DNA of 10,863 nucleotides from Parvularculaceae bacterium UBA4496 (GTDB lineage Bacteria > Pseudomonadota > Alphaproteobacteria > Caulobacterales > Parvularculaceae). Below, piece by piece: positions 1 to 6,396 of this stretch (position 1 is the first letter of the stretch; every line of letters begins with the position of its first letter). The notes beneath the pieces were generated by a model. That model saw only the letters and a list, made by a program, of their open reading frames with translations, was not told the DNA's origin and searched no databases. The DNA is taken from assembly GCA_002388885.1 (NCBI GenBank), contig DGNI01000208.1, forward strand, positions 35,675 to 46,537. Reading direction: 5' to 3'. A program made the translations under genes and the position numbers.

Positions 1-50
1 TGCATTTCGGCCTGACGCTGGTGGAGATCAAACAGGCTGCGTAGAGCGGC
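1..50. repeat. 50-bp direct repeat, copy 1 (cut by window edge)
   Basis: Matches 1306-1355 at 47 of 50 positions (differences at 32, 41 and 44), then identity stops abruptly at 50. It may extend left beyond the window. Read on the plus strand it ends an open frame HFGLTLVEIKQAA-stop (stop at 42-44), and all three differences fall on third codon positions of that frame (Lys, Ala and stop are kept). It could therefore be the 3' end of a plus-strand gene lying mostly outside the window. Read on the minus strand it is an open frame continuing in phase after the stop of the neighbouring gene at 54-536. The sequence does not settle which reading, if either, is translated. Confidence 0.8.
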
Positions 51-53
51 ATT

Positions 54-536
54 CTACTCGTCCATGTTAATGCCGTCGGCGCGCGCACGCGCATTGACTT
101 CGTCGTAAAACGCTTGTGGCCAGACGCCGGCGTTGTCGTTCCGATAGATTTCGAGAAAGAACGGGGCGGATAAAAGCAGCGTGAATTGCCGCGCGTGGGA
201 TCGCCATGCGTTGTCGGAAATCGTTCCGTCCTCATAAAGTTCGAAGGCGGCGTAAAGAACCGCGAGTTGCTCCGCCTGCCAGCTGACAATCCGCAACCGC
301 TCGGGAAACGTGATCGACGCCGGATCGGCGTTTGCTTTTACCACGAGTTCGGCGAGCGCCTGGTCGGTAATCACCCGGCCCAGGTTGTTCTGATAGGCGC
401 CGGCGAGTGACATGCGGATTTGCGCATCTAAGCTTTTTGAATTCTGGCGCAGTTCGATGATCACCAGCAACAGGCCGATCAGTACCGCGGCATTGGTGAT
501 CATGCTGAGATAGGTGTTGGCTTTGTCGATTTTCAT
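54..536 (-). CDS. Small membrane-anchored protein, one N-terminal TM helix
   Basis: 160 aa. A hydrophobic helix spans about residues 12-28 and is followed by the charged stretch IIELRQNSKSLDAQ, then a soluble, mostly helical domain rich in aromatics and acids. The pattern of one N-terminal TM helix, an 'ELRQN'-type motif and about 110 soluble residues is common among uncharacterised proteins of marine proteobacteria; no function is known to me. The ATG at 534-536 is preceded by a good ribosome-binding site (GGGGGAG about 7 nt upstream), which supports this start. It is divergent from the gene at 767. Its stop lies 3 bp from the end of a 50-bp repeat. No catalytic or metal-binding motif is visible. 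I am confident it is a gene; the function is unknown. Confidence 0.8.
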   Translation of the reverse strand: MKIDKANTYLSMITNAAVLIGLLLVIIELRQNSKSLDAQIRMSLAGAYQNNLGRVITDQALAELVVKANADPASITFPERLRIVSWQAEQLAVLYAAFELYEDGTISDNAWRSHARQFTLLLSAPFFLEIYRNDNAGVWPQAFYDEVNARARADGINMDE

Positions 537-766
537 TCAACGCTCCCCCGATTGTGGATATGTCATTCTCAATTTAGGCATTGCGACGCGGCGCACAAGA
601 TTGCGCTGCTGGCGCAACCCGCTCAGGCGTACATTGTGCGCTGCAAGAAGGGCGTGAATTAAAAAGCAAATTCAGCGCCTGCAGCGAATGGGGAAACTAT
701 GGTTTGCCCGCTGACATTCCCCATGCGATGTTTTGGCGTCAAAAACAATGCAAGGGGAGTTTTCAT
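537..766. promoter_or_regulatory. Divergent intergenic region with an inverted repeat
   Basis: This 230-bp gap separates two divergent genes and should hold both promoters. The only structure I can point to is an 8-bp inverted repeat, ATGGGGAA at 688-695 and TTCCCCAT at 717-724, with 21 bp between the arms and lying 42 bp before the plus-strand start codon. It could be an operator or a leader hairpin. No convincing -35/-10 pair was found. Confidence 0.3.
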
Positions 767-1201
767 ATGAAAAAACTGTTGATTGCAGGCGCCGCATCGC
801 TGATGGCGGCGAATGTTGCGTATGCGGAGCACCATGAAAAGAAAGAAATGGAATACGCTGCGCCGGAACTGACGGGCGCGTTTTCAAGTCCCGACGGCTG
901 GGTCGCCACGTTTTTGCCGGCGGGTTATCTTGTTGTCGCCAACGACATGGGCATGGCCGGTTTCATCGTCAAATACGGCGCGAGTGACGGCGTTTTGTGG
1001 TTCAAAAACCTCACCGCGCCGCCGGACGCCGACGAGGAAGGCGCCCATTGCTCCATGACCAACAAGGGCAAGTACAATTACGCGGAGGACGGCGGCAATC
1101 TCAGCTTCACGCTGATTGAAGATCTGTGCGCCGGCCGTGTCGAGGCGGTGACAGGCGCCAACCTGACGCGCATGGAAATGCCGGAGATGGAAGAAGAATA
1201 G
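767..1201 (+). CDS. Small secreted (periplasmic) protein, function unknown
   Basis: 144 aa. The start at 767 is chosen because a strong ribosome-binding site (AAGGGGAG, 752-759) sits 7 nt upstream and the protein then begins with a classic signal peptide: MKKLL, a hydrophobic core, and a probable cleavage after AYA (residue 21). The reading frame is open further upstream, but that part lacks both features. The mature part starts with a His/Glu/Lys-rich stretch (EHHEKKEMEYA), then a compact, mostly beta-looking domain with two cysteines (in HCSM and EDLCAG) that could form a disulfide, and ends in an acidic MEMPEMEEE tail. It is monocistronic with its own strong terminator. I do not recognise the family. 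A periplasmic binding or stress role is possible but nothing shows it. Confidence 0.8.
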   Translation: MKKLLIAGAASLMAANVAYAEHHEKKEMEYAAPELTGAFSSPDGWVATFLPAGYLVVANDMGMAGFIVKYGASDGVLWFKNLTAPPDADEEGAHCSMTNKGKYNYAEDGGNLSFTLIEDLCAGRVEAVTGANLTRMEMPEMEEE

Positions 1202-1228
1202 AGGCGGTTTCTTTTCGGTTCTCAACAG

Positions 1229-1255
1229 GCCGGGCGGCAACGCCCGGCTTTTTTT
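1229..1255 (+). terminator. Rho-independent terminator of the secreted-protein gene
   Basis: A perfect 8-bp stem (GCCGGGCG / CGCCCGGC) closes a GCAA tetraloop and is followed by seven T residues. It starts 28 bp after the stop codon at 1199-1201. On the minus strand no T tract follows the hairpin, so it acts in the plus direction. Confidence 0.93.
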
Positions 1256-1305
1256 AAAGCTCGATCTTCGCGCCGCGGCGTGTTCCGGCGAGCAAGGTGA
1301 GAACC

Positions 1306-1355
1306 TGCATTTCGGCCTGACGCTGGTGGAGATCAAGCAGGCTGCATAAAGCGGC
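1306..1355. repeat. 50-bp direct repeat, copy 2
   Basis: Second copy of the sequence at 1-50, same orientation, three mismatches. It lies 15 bp beyond the stop of the minus-strand gene 1371-2135, much as copy 1 lies 3 bp beyond the stop of 54-536. Left of 1306 the plus-strand frame stays open back into the terminator without a plausible start. The minus-strand frame continues from the stop of the 1371 gene through the repeat to a TAA at 1254-1256 (ending LLAGTRRGAKIEL). Neither reading has a start signal of its own, so this copy looks like a remnant of a duplicated 3' end or a small dispersed element. Confidence 0.75.
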
Positions 1356-1370
1356 TGCTTTGTTATTGAA

Positions 1371-2135
1371 TTACCGCACAAGCACGCTTGTCTGATCGAG
1401 TCCGGTATTGCCGTTCGCCTCGTCATAGGCGACGACAATGATGTGATATGCGCCGCCGCCTTTGGGCGCGTATGCCGCCTCAAACCGGCTCGAAACGCCA
1501 GCGTAATCCATTGTGACCTCGTCCGTCTGTTCGCCGTTCCGATAGATCAGGGCTTTGACTTCATAGGCGTCGGCGTCCCACAGACCGCCCGGAGAAACGC
1601 TGCAACCGCACATCATCACCACATTCGCGGTGATCGTAATTTCTCCGGAAGCGGAGGAATGGGCGGCGGGTGAAAGGATATCAACGGCGAAGCCCGGCAT
1701 TTCCAAAAGCCAGGCGTCGCCGCCCGTCACCGGGTGGCCCGGCACGACCCATTGTTCGCTGGTCACGGTGAGCGCCGCTTGCGGTTGGGCGAGGGGGCCG
1801 GTGGCCTCGACCCGCACCTTCACAGGTTTGTCGATATCGAGCCGCGCGTTAAACGCGGCGGCTCCCGGGGTCCAGCGCGCGCCGTAACGGTCGATCCCCT
1901 CACGCATGATCTTGTTCGTGTCGCCTGTGCCGCCGGTCGTCACGCCATCTGCGAGGATGGCGCCGGTCGCGGCATCGCGCATGACGATGCGCACGCCGCC
2001 CATACTGTCGCCGATGAATTTCGCGCCCTTGGCGATCACGCGCACCGTGACGTCTGTTGGTTCGGCGGCAGCGGGCGCGGCGAGCGAGAGGCAAAATACG
2101 GCAAGAACGGCGGCGGATTTAATAGTGTTGATCAT
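1371..2135 (-). CDS. Secreted protein with an MCGC motif, function unknown
   Basis: 254 aa starting at the ATG 2133-2135 (GGGA about 8 nt upstream). Residues 1-22 form a signal peptide with probable cleavage after APAAA. The mature part appears to contain two beta-rich modules: an N-terminal one around VRVIAKGAKFIGDSMGGVRI, which ends with the hydrophobic stretch MPGFAVDIL, and a C-terminal immunoglobulin-like one (residues about 165-254) with alternating hydrophobics. Between or at the start of the second module is MMCGCSVSPGGLWDAD, whose paired cysteines could form a disulfide or bind a metal. The start overlaps the stop of the upstream DUF1304 gene by 4 bp (ATGA), so the two are translationally coupled. 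I do not recognise the family with certainty. Confidence 0.82.
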   Translation of the reverse strand: MINTIKSAAVLAVFCLSLAAPAAAEPTDVTVRVIAKGAKFIGDSMGGVRIVMRDAATGAILADGVTTGGTGDTNKIMREGIDRYGARWTPGAAAFNARLDIDKPVKVRVEATGPLAQPQAALTVTSEQWVVPGHPVTGGDAWLLEMPGFAVDILSPAAHSSASGEITITANVVMMCGCSVSPGGLWDADAYEVKALIYRNGEQTDEVTMDYAGVSSRFEAAYAPKGGGAYHIIVVAYDEANGNTGLDQTSVLVR

Positions 2136-2515
2136 GATAAAATTCCCGTTGAGCGGCGCCTGACGAACAGCGTGAGCAAAAGCGCGAGCGCGCCGGGGAT
2201 CGCTTGCAGATAAAGGATGGTTGTCGAGTTCGCGCTCCACGCGCCGTACAGCCCGGCGATGACGACGCAGATCAGAAAAAAGATTTTGACGTCGCGTTTG
2301 CCCGCCACAAGGCCCCACAACAGCCCCGCGGCGATGAAGCCGTTATAAAGCCCCTGATTGGCGGCGAGGATGGATGTGAACGCGGCCTCTTCCGCCGAAT
2401 AGCCGGTGAGGGCGCGGCCCGCTTCCGCCTCCCACAAAAACATTTCCAGCGCCAGAAAGCCGCCATGCAGCGCGGCGACAATGAAGACGGCAATGGCGGC
2501 GAGGGTGCGGGTCAT
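2132..2515 (-). CDS. DUF1304 family membrane protein
   Basis: 127 aa with four hydrophobic segments (about residues 5-28, 52-68, 76-92, 98-116). The signature LALEMFLW in the first helix and AANQGLYNGFIAAGLLWGL in the second are the conserved parts of the DUF1304 family of small inner-membrane proteins, whose function is not established. The ATG at 2513-2515 is preferred because family members begin just before the first helix; a GTG at 2546-2548 in the same frame would add 11 polar residues, and neither start has a strong ribosome-binding site. It is the first gene of a two-gene unit, overlapping the secreted-protein gene by 4 bp. A short inverted repeat (CCCGT / ACGGG, 2539-2556) lies just upstream and might be an operator. 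Confidence 0.88.
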   Translation of the reverse strand: MTRTLAAIAVFIVAALHGGFLALEMFLWEAEAGRALTGYSAEEAAFTSILAANQGLYNGFIAAGLLWGLVAGKRDVKIFFLICVVIAGLYGAWSANSTTILYLQAIPGALALLLTLFVRRRSTGILS

Positions 2516-2582
2516 GGGCGTGATGATAGCTTGTTTGCCCGTATTCACTAACGGGTTAGGCGCTGATGTCCGCTTGGCCCCC

Positions 2583-2652
2583 GACTCAAAACGTGATTCA
2601 GTGCCTTGAACCTACTTGACAATTTTCTATGTTCATGATTTGTTCTTAGGTG
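2583..2652 (+). promoter_or_regulatory. Probable promoter region of the DUF5131-tcmP pair
   Basis: A perfect TTGACA lies at 2616-2621, but no good -10 hexamer follows at normal spacing, so the promoter is only tentative. Two GANTC sites (GACTC 2583-2587, GATTC 2595-2599), the target of the alphaproteobacterial cell-cycle methyltransferase CcrM, lie upstream. AGGTG at 2649-2653 is a weak ribosome-binding site for the ATG at 2658. Base composition turns AT-rich from about 2588. Confidence 0.3.
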
Positions 2653-2657
2653 CAATG

Positions 2658-3389
2658 ATGGGAAAAACGGCGATCGAGTGGACTGACACAACATGGAACC
2701 CGGTGACGGGTTGCACGAAGATTAGTGCTGGTTGTGATCGTTGCTATGCGGAACGTTTTGCTGAGCGATGGCGTGGCACTCCGAACCATCCTTACGAAAA
2801 CGGCTTTGACCTGACGTTGCGCCCTGAACGTGTTGAGCAACCGCTAAGCTGGCGTCAGCCGCGCATGATTTTTGTAAATTCTATGAGCGACCTTTTTCAC
2901 AAGAAAGTGCCACACGAGTTTATCGATCGCGTGTTTGACACGATGGAAGCAGCAGACTGGCATATATTTCAGTTGTTGACGAAACGTAGCTCACTGATGC
3001 GTAACTACGTCAACAAGCGTTATATAAAAAAGCCTGCGCCGAAACATATTTGGCTTGGCGTTTCTGTTGAAGACGGCAGTAAAAAATCACGTATCAAACA
3101 TTTGCAGGACGCAAATGCGAGCGTGCGCTTCCTGTCAGTCGAACCGCTAATTGGGCCAGTTGGGAAAATGAGCCTTAAAGGCATTCACTGGGTGATTGTC
3201 GGTGGGGAGAGCGGTCCTGGCTATCGTCCAATGGAAGTGGGTTGGGCAAAAGAAGTTCGCGACCAATGCAAAAAAGCAAAGGTGCCGTTTTTCTTTAAGC
3301 AATGGGGCGGAATTAGACCGAAATCGGGAGGGCGAGAGCTGGAAGGTAAAGTTTGGGATGGATTTCCCAAAGTTTCGGCGACTGCTTAA
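2658..3389 (+). CDS. DUF5131 / phage Gp37-Gp68 family three-cysteine protein
   Basis: 243 aa. The opening GKTAIEWTDTTWNPVTGC is the hallmark of the phage Gp37/Gp68 family (now DUF5131). Cys19, Cys26 and Cys29 form a C-x6-C-x2-C cluster, the 'three-Cys motif'. Further conserved blocks are VNSMSDLFH (73-81), QLLTKR (105-110), WLGVSVED (132-139), FLSVEPLIGP (158-167), WVIVGGESGPG (178-188) and FFFKQWGG (211-218). Each is a hydrophobic strand followed by a polar loop, as in a TIM-type barrel. By analogy the cluster could bind [4Fe-4S] in a radical-SAM-like enzyme; that is inference, as the spacing is not the canonical CxxxCxxC. ATG 2658 is preferred over ATG 2655 for its spacing from AGGTG. The stop is 6 bp before the TcmP start, so the two are co-translated. 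Base use differs from the neighbours. Substrate unknown. Confidence 0.93.
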   Translation: MGKTAIEWTDTTWNPVTGCTKISAGCDRCYAERFAERWRGTPNHPYENGFDLTLRPERVEQPLSWRQPRMIFVNSMSDLFHKKVPHEFIDRVFDTMEAADWHIFQLLTKRSSLMRNYVNKRYIKKPAPKHIWLGVSVEDGSKKSRIKHLQDANASVRFLSVEPLIGPVGKMSLKGIHWVIVGGESGPGYRPMEVGWAKEVRDQCKKAKVPFFFKQWGGIRPKSGGRELEGKVWDGFPKVSATA

Positions 3390-3395
3390 TTAGAT

Positions 3396-4289
3396 TTGGC
3401 AAAACGATCTCATAGCCAAAATACCGTAGGTCCATGGGCGGCCAAAAAGCTAGATGCTCTTGGTGCATACCTTGGCTATTATACTACTCGATTGAAAAAC
3501 CAAAAACAGTGGCAAAAGATTTACATCGACGCGTTTGCCGGCCCCGGCGTTTCTCAGCTCCGGGTTACCGAAGATTCAACGCAAGGCGTTAGTTTGTTTA
3601 ATTTTGACGCTGACGAAGTAGAAGAGACTGAATCCTATTTGAAAGGTTCGCCGCAGATTGCATTGGAAATCGACAATGCCTTTGATCACTATGTCTTTAT
3701 CGAAAGAGACTCCGTGCGAGCTGCGTCACTTCGAAGTTTGGTACACGATAACCAAGCTGACCGTAGTATTTCAATATTGGAAGGGGATGCTGCAACAGAA
3801 CTAAGCCGTGTTGCTCAGAGAATTAAAAAGTCCAAACACCGTGCTGTCGCATTCATCGATCCTTATGGCCTGAATATTTCATGGGCCGCGATTCAGCAGT
3901 TGGCTAAGACGGGGGCGGCCGAAATTGTTCTTAATTTTGCGTGGTCGATGGCTATTAACCGGCTCCTAGTTAAGAGCGGAGAGATACCTCCAAACTGGGT
4001 CGAGATGTTAGACACGTATTTTGGCGATCATGATTGGTATGATCTAGCTTATGAAATTACTGACGGTTTTTTTGGTCAGGATATTAAGAAGGCCGAACAT
4101 GCCGAAAAAGAAATACTCAGATATTATCTGCGTAAACTTGAGACTTGCTTTGGCTTTGTTGGCCCGCCAATGTTAATTCGCAATACAAGAGGGAATCCAT
4201 TGTATTATCTTATCTGGGCAGGGCCAAATAAGGCAGGACTAGAGGGTGCAGAACACATTCTCTCTCAAGGCGAAGTAATTCAAATTTAA
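3396..4289 (+). CDS. tcmP: Three-Cys-motif partner protein TcmP
   Basis: 297 aa. The N-terminus (VGPWAAKKLDALGAYL) and KIYIDAFAGPG identify TcmP, the family regularly encoded next to DUF5131 proteins. It starts at TTG 3396, 6 bp after the DUF5131 stop; no ATG or GTG gives a sensible N-terminus, so coupling to the upstream gene probably drives translation. Motifs in order resemble a class I methyltransferase: DAFAGPG (45-51, SAM-binding loop), VFIERD (100-105, acidic end of the second strand), LEGDA (128-132) and FIDPYG (153-158, motif-IV-like). The family's biochemical role is not known to me; methyl transfer is inference. The C-terminal part (NPLYYLIWAGPNKAGLEGAEHIL) is typical of the family, so the gene looks complete. 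It converges on nrdA with 9 bp between stops. Confidence 0.9.
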   Translation: MAKRSHSQNTVGPWAAKKLDALGAYLGYYTTRLKNQKQWQKIYIDAFAGPGVSQLRVTEDSTQGVSLFNFDADEVEETESYLKGSPQIALEIDNAFDHYVFIERDSVRAASLRSLVHDNQADRSISILEGDAATELSRVAQRIKKSKHRAVAFIDPYGLNISWAAIQQLAKTGAAEIVLNFAWSMAINRLLVKSGEIPPNWVEMLDTYFGDHDWYDLAYEITDGFFGQDIKKAEHAEKEILRYYLRKLETCFGFVGPPMLIRNTRGNPLYYLIWAGPNKAGLEGAEHILSQGEVIQI

Positions 4290-4298
4290 CGTGACGCC

Positions 4299-6236
4299 TC
4301 ACTGACAAGCAAGACACTCGTCGTAATCCGTCTTCGCGGCGGCCTGCATCATCTCCGCCATGCTGTCGGCGGGGGCGGCGGCCAGCGCCTCGGCTTTCGC
4401 GTCTGCGGCGGCTGCGTCGTTCGCAGCCTTGGTGCCGCCGGCGAAGCCCGCGCGCTGGAGCGATTTCGAGCGGCAGTAATAGAGCGACTTGACGCCCTTC
4501 TCCCACGCCGACCAGTGAAGCATGTGCAGGTCCCACTTATCGACGTCGCCGGGGATGAAGATGTTCACCGACTGGCCCTGACAGATGTAGGGCGTGCGGT
4601 CGGCCGCAAGCTCGATCACCCAGCGCTGGTCCAGTTCGAACGCGGTTTTGTAAACGTCTTTTTCATCCTGTGTCAGACAGTCGAGATGCTGGACGGAGCC
4701 TTCGTGTTCGAGGATCGAGGTCCAGACCTCGTCCGTATCCTGACCTTTCTCGGCGAGGAGTTTTTTGAGCGCCACATTCTTCACCGTGAACGAGCCCGAT
4801 AGGGTCTTGTGCGTGAAGACGTTGGCCGGGATCGGCTCAATGCACGGGGAACAGCCGCCGCAGATGATTGAGATCGAAGCGGTCGGCGCAATCGCCATCT
4901 TGTGCGAAAACCGCTGCTTGACGCCGCGTTCCTCGGCGTCAGGGCAGGCGCCGCGCTCTTCGGCAAGCGCAACGCTCGCCGCATCGGCGCCCATGCGGAT
5001 ATGCTTGAACAGCCGCGCGTTCCACGACTTCGCCATGGCGGACTCGAACGGAATGTTCATGGACTGCAGGAATGAATGGAAGCCCATGAGGCCGAGCCCC
5101 ACGGAGCGCTCGCGCTTGGCGGAGTAGACAGCCTTCGCCATCGCCGGCGGCGCGCGGTCGATAAAGTCCTGCAGCACATTGTCGAGGAAGCGCATGACGT
5201 CCTCGACAAATTGCGGCTCGTCCTTCCACTCCCAGTATTTTTCGGCGTTGATCGAGGACAGGCAGCAGACGGCCGTGCGGTCTTCGCCGAGGTGATCCTT
5301 GCCGGTGTGCAGCATGATTTCGGAGCAAAGGTTCGAGGTCGAAACTTTCAGGCCCAGATCGCGCTGGTGCTTCGCCATCTGCCTGTTCACCGTGTCGGAG
5401 AACAGGAGGTACGGCTCGCCGGTCGCGAGGCGCACTTCGAGGATTTTTTGCCACAATTTCCGTGCGCTGATGCTGCGCAGAACCTCGCCGGTTTTCGGCG
5501 ATTTGAGGCCGAACTCCGCGTCGTCGCGCACGGCGATCATGAATTCATCGGTGATGTTGACGCCGTGATGCAGGTTGAGCGACTTGCGGTTGAAATCGCC
5601 TGACGGTTTGCGGATCTCAAGGAACTCCTCGATTTCCGGGTGATGCACGTCGAGGTAACAGGCCGCGGACCCGCGGCGCAGCGACCCTTGGGAAATCGCT
5701 AGCGTCAGGGAATCCATGACGCGGATGAACGGAATGATGCCGCTGGTCGCGCCGGCGTGCTTCACCTTCTCGCCGATAGAGCGTACGCCGCCCCAATAGG
5801 TGCCGATGCCGCCGCCGTTTGACGCAAGCGCGACGTTCTCGTTCCATGTGGAGACAATGTCGTCGAGGGAGTCGCCAACGCCGTTGAGGAAGCACGAGAT
5901 CGGCAGGCCGCGATTGGCGCCGCCGTTGGAAAGGATCGGCGTCGCCGGCATGAACCAGAGTTTCGAGATGTAGTCGTAGATCCGCTGGGCGTGGTCGGCG
6001 TCGTCGCCATAGGTGCGCGCGACGCGGGCGAACATGTCCTGAAACGACTCGCCGGGCAGGAGGTAACGATCCTCCATGGTGGTTTTGCCGAAATCCGTCA
6101 GCAGCGCGTCGCGCGAGTGGTCGACCACAATATCGCGGACGACTTTGAGCGCTGGTTTATGGACCTGTGCGCCGGGGGCGACCGCCGCCTCCTGGTTGAC
6201 GTTTTCCACAGACTTGGCGGCTTCCTGGAACGACAT
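4299..6236 (-). CDS. nrdA: Class I ribonucleoside-diphosphate reductase, alpha subunit
   Basis: 645 aa. Reduces NDPs to dNDPs in the cytoplasm with a radical supplied by an NrdB partner, which is not in this window. Catalytic residues are all present: redox Cys115 (PISCF), the active-site triad Asn302-Cys304-Glu306 (NLCSE), the second redox Cys at 324/325 (AVCCL), the radical-path Tyr586-Tyr587 (SLYYC) and the C-terminal thiol pair Cys641/Cys644 (ECLACQ). An Ala-rich flexible linker (about 604-635) precedes the tail. Only about 50 residues precede the core, so the roughly 90-residue ATP-cone of E. coli-type NrdA is absent. The ATG at 6234-6236 follows GGGG by 6 nt; an in-frame GTG at 6261-6263 is less likely. 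NrdR boxes and a CtrA-type site lie upstream. No terminator separates it from convergent tcmP. Confidence 0.97.
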   Translation of the reverse strand: MSFQEAAKSVENVNQEAAVAPGAQVHKPALKVVRDIVVDHSRDALLTDFGKTTMEDRYLLPGESFQDMFARVARTYGDDADHAQRIYDYISKLWFMPATPILSNGGANRGLPISCFLNGVGDSLDDIVSTWNENVALASNGGGIGTYWGGVRSIGEKVKHAGATSGIIPFIRVMDSLTLAISQGSLRRGSAACYLDVHHPEIEEFLEIRKPSGDFNRKSLNLHHGVNITDEFMIAVRDDAEFGLKSPKTGEVLRSISARKLWQKILEVRLATGEPYLLFSDTVNRQMAKHQRDLGLKVSTSNLCSEIMLHTGKDHLGEDRTAVCCLSSINAEKYWEWKDEPQFVEDVMRFLDNVLQDFIDRAPPAMAKAVYSAKRERSVGLGLMGFHSFLQSMNIPFESAMAKSWNARLFKHIRMGADAASVALAEERGACPDAEERGVKQRFSHKMAIAPTASISIICGGCSPCIEPIPANVFTHKTLSGSFTVKNVALKKLLAEKGQDTDEVWTSILEHEGSVQHLDCLTQDEKDVYKTAFELDQRWVIELAADRTPYICQGQSVNIFIPGDVDKWDLHMLHWSAWEKGVKSLYYCRSKSLQRAGFAGGTKAANDAAAADAKAEALAAAPADSMAEMMQAAAKTDYDECLACQ

Positions 6237-6364
6237 CGCTACCCCGTTTTTCCCGTTTCGCACCCGAAAAGAGCGCGCAAAATCCCTTGCTCCGGATTGG
6301 CCAAAAGGGTCCGCATCCGGCGCGGTTTTTCATTTCTTTTGTGATATGCCGATGGTCCCCATCG

Positions 6365-6380
6365 ACACAAGATATAGTGA
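6365..6380 (-). promoter_or_regulatory. NrdR box 1 upstream of nrdA
   Basis: ACACAAGATATAGTGA matches the NrdR consensus ACACWATATATWGTGT at 14 of 16 positions. It lies about 130 bp before the nrdA start and overlaps a possible -10 element (TATATC on the minus strand, 6371-6376). NrdR is the ATP/dATP-sensing repressor of ribonucleotide reductase genes, so repression by blocking RNA polymerase is the expected effect. Confidence 0.8.
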
Positions 6381-6396
6381 TAGAGACCCGGGCCAA

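Larger units (their letters stand above)
2590..4294. mobile_element. Putative horizontally acquired two-gene island
   Basis: This segment is visibly richer in A and T and in AT-ending codons than the genes on either side, and holds only the DUF5131 and TcmP genes, a pair known from phages and mobile regions. The same heptamer AACGTGA occurs at 2590-2596 and 4288-4294, flanking the pair, and could be a target-site duplication, although a 7-mer can match by chance. No integrase, transposase or terminal inverted repeat is present, so the means of insertion is unknown. Confidence 0.4.

Noticed and set aside
581..766. N-terminal extension of the secreted protein from an upstream start
   Set aside because: The strong ribosome-binding site and signal peptide both begin at 767; the upstream part is not protein-like.
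884..1483. Minus-strand frame across the secreted-protein gene, its terminator and copy 2 of the repeat
   Set aside because: It runs through a strong terminator, overlaps two better genes, and has no ribosome-binding site or conserved pattern.
2555..2561. GTTAGGC resembling an integron attC core
   Set aside because: No matching RYYYAAC partner or palindromic fold at attC spacing was found on either strand, and no integrase is present.
2616..2657. TTG at 2616 as start of the DUF5131 gene
   Set aside because: The TTG is the first half of a TTGACA hexamer, has no ribosome-binding site, and adds residues not typical of the family.
5076..5603. Plus-strand open frame inside nrdA
   Set aside because: Antisense shadow of nrdA, whose frame carries all catalytic motifs.
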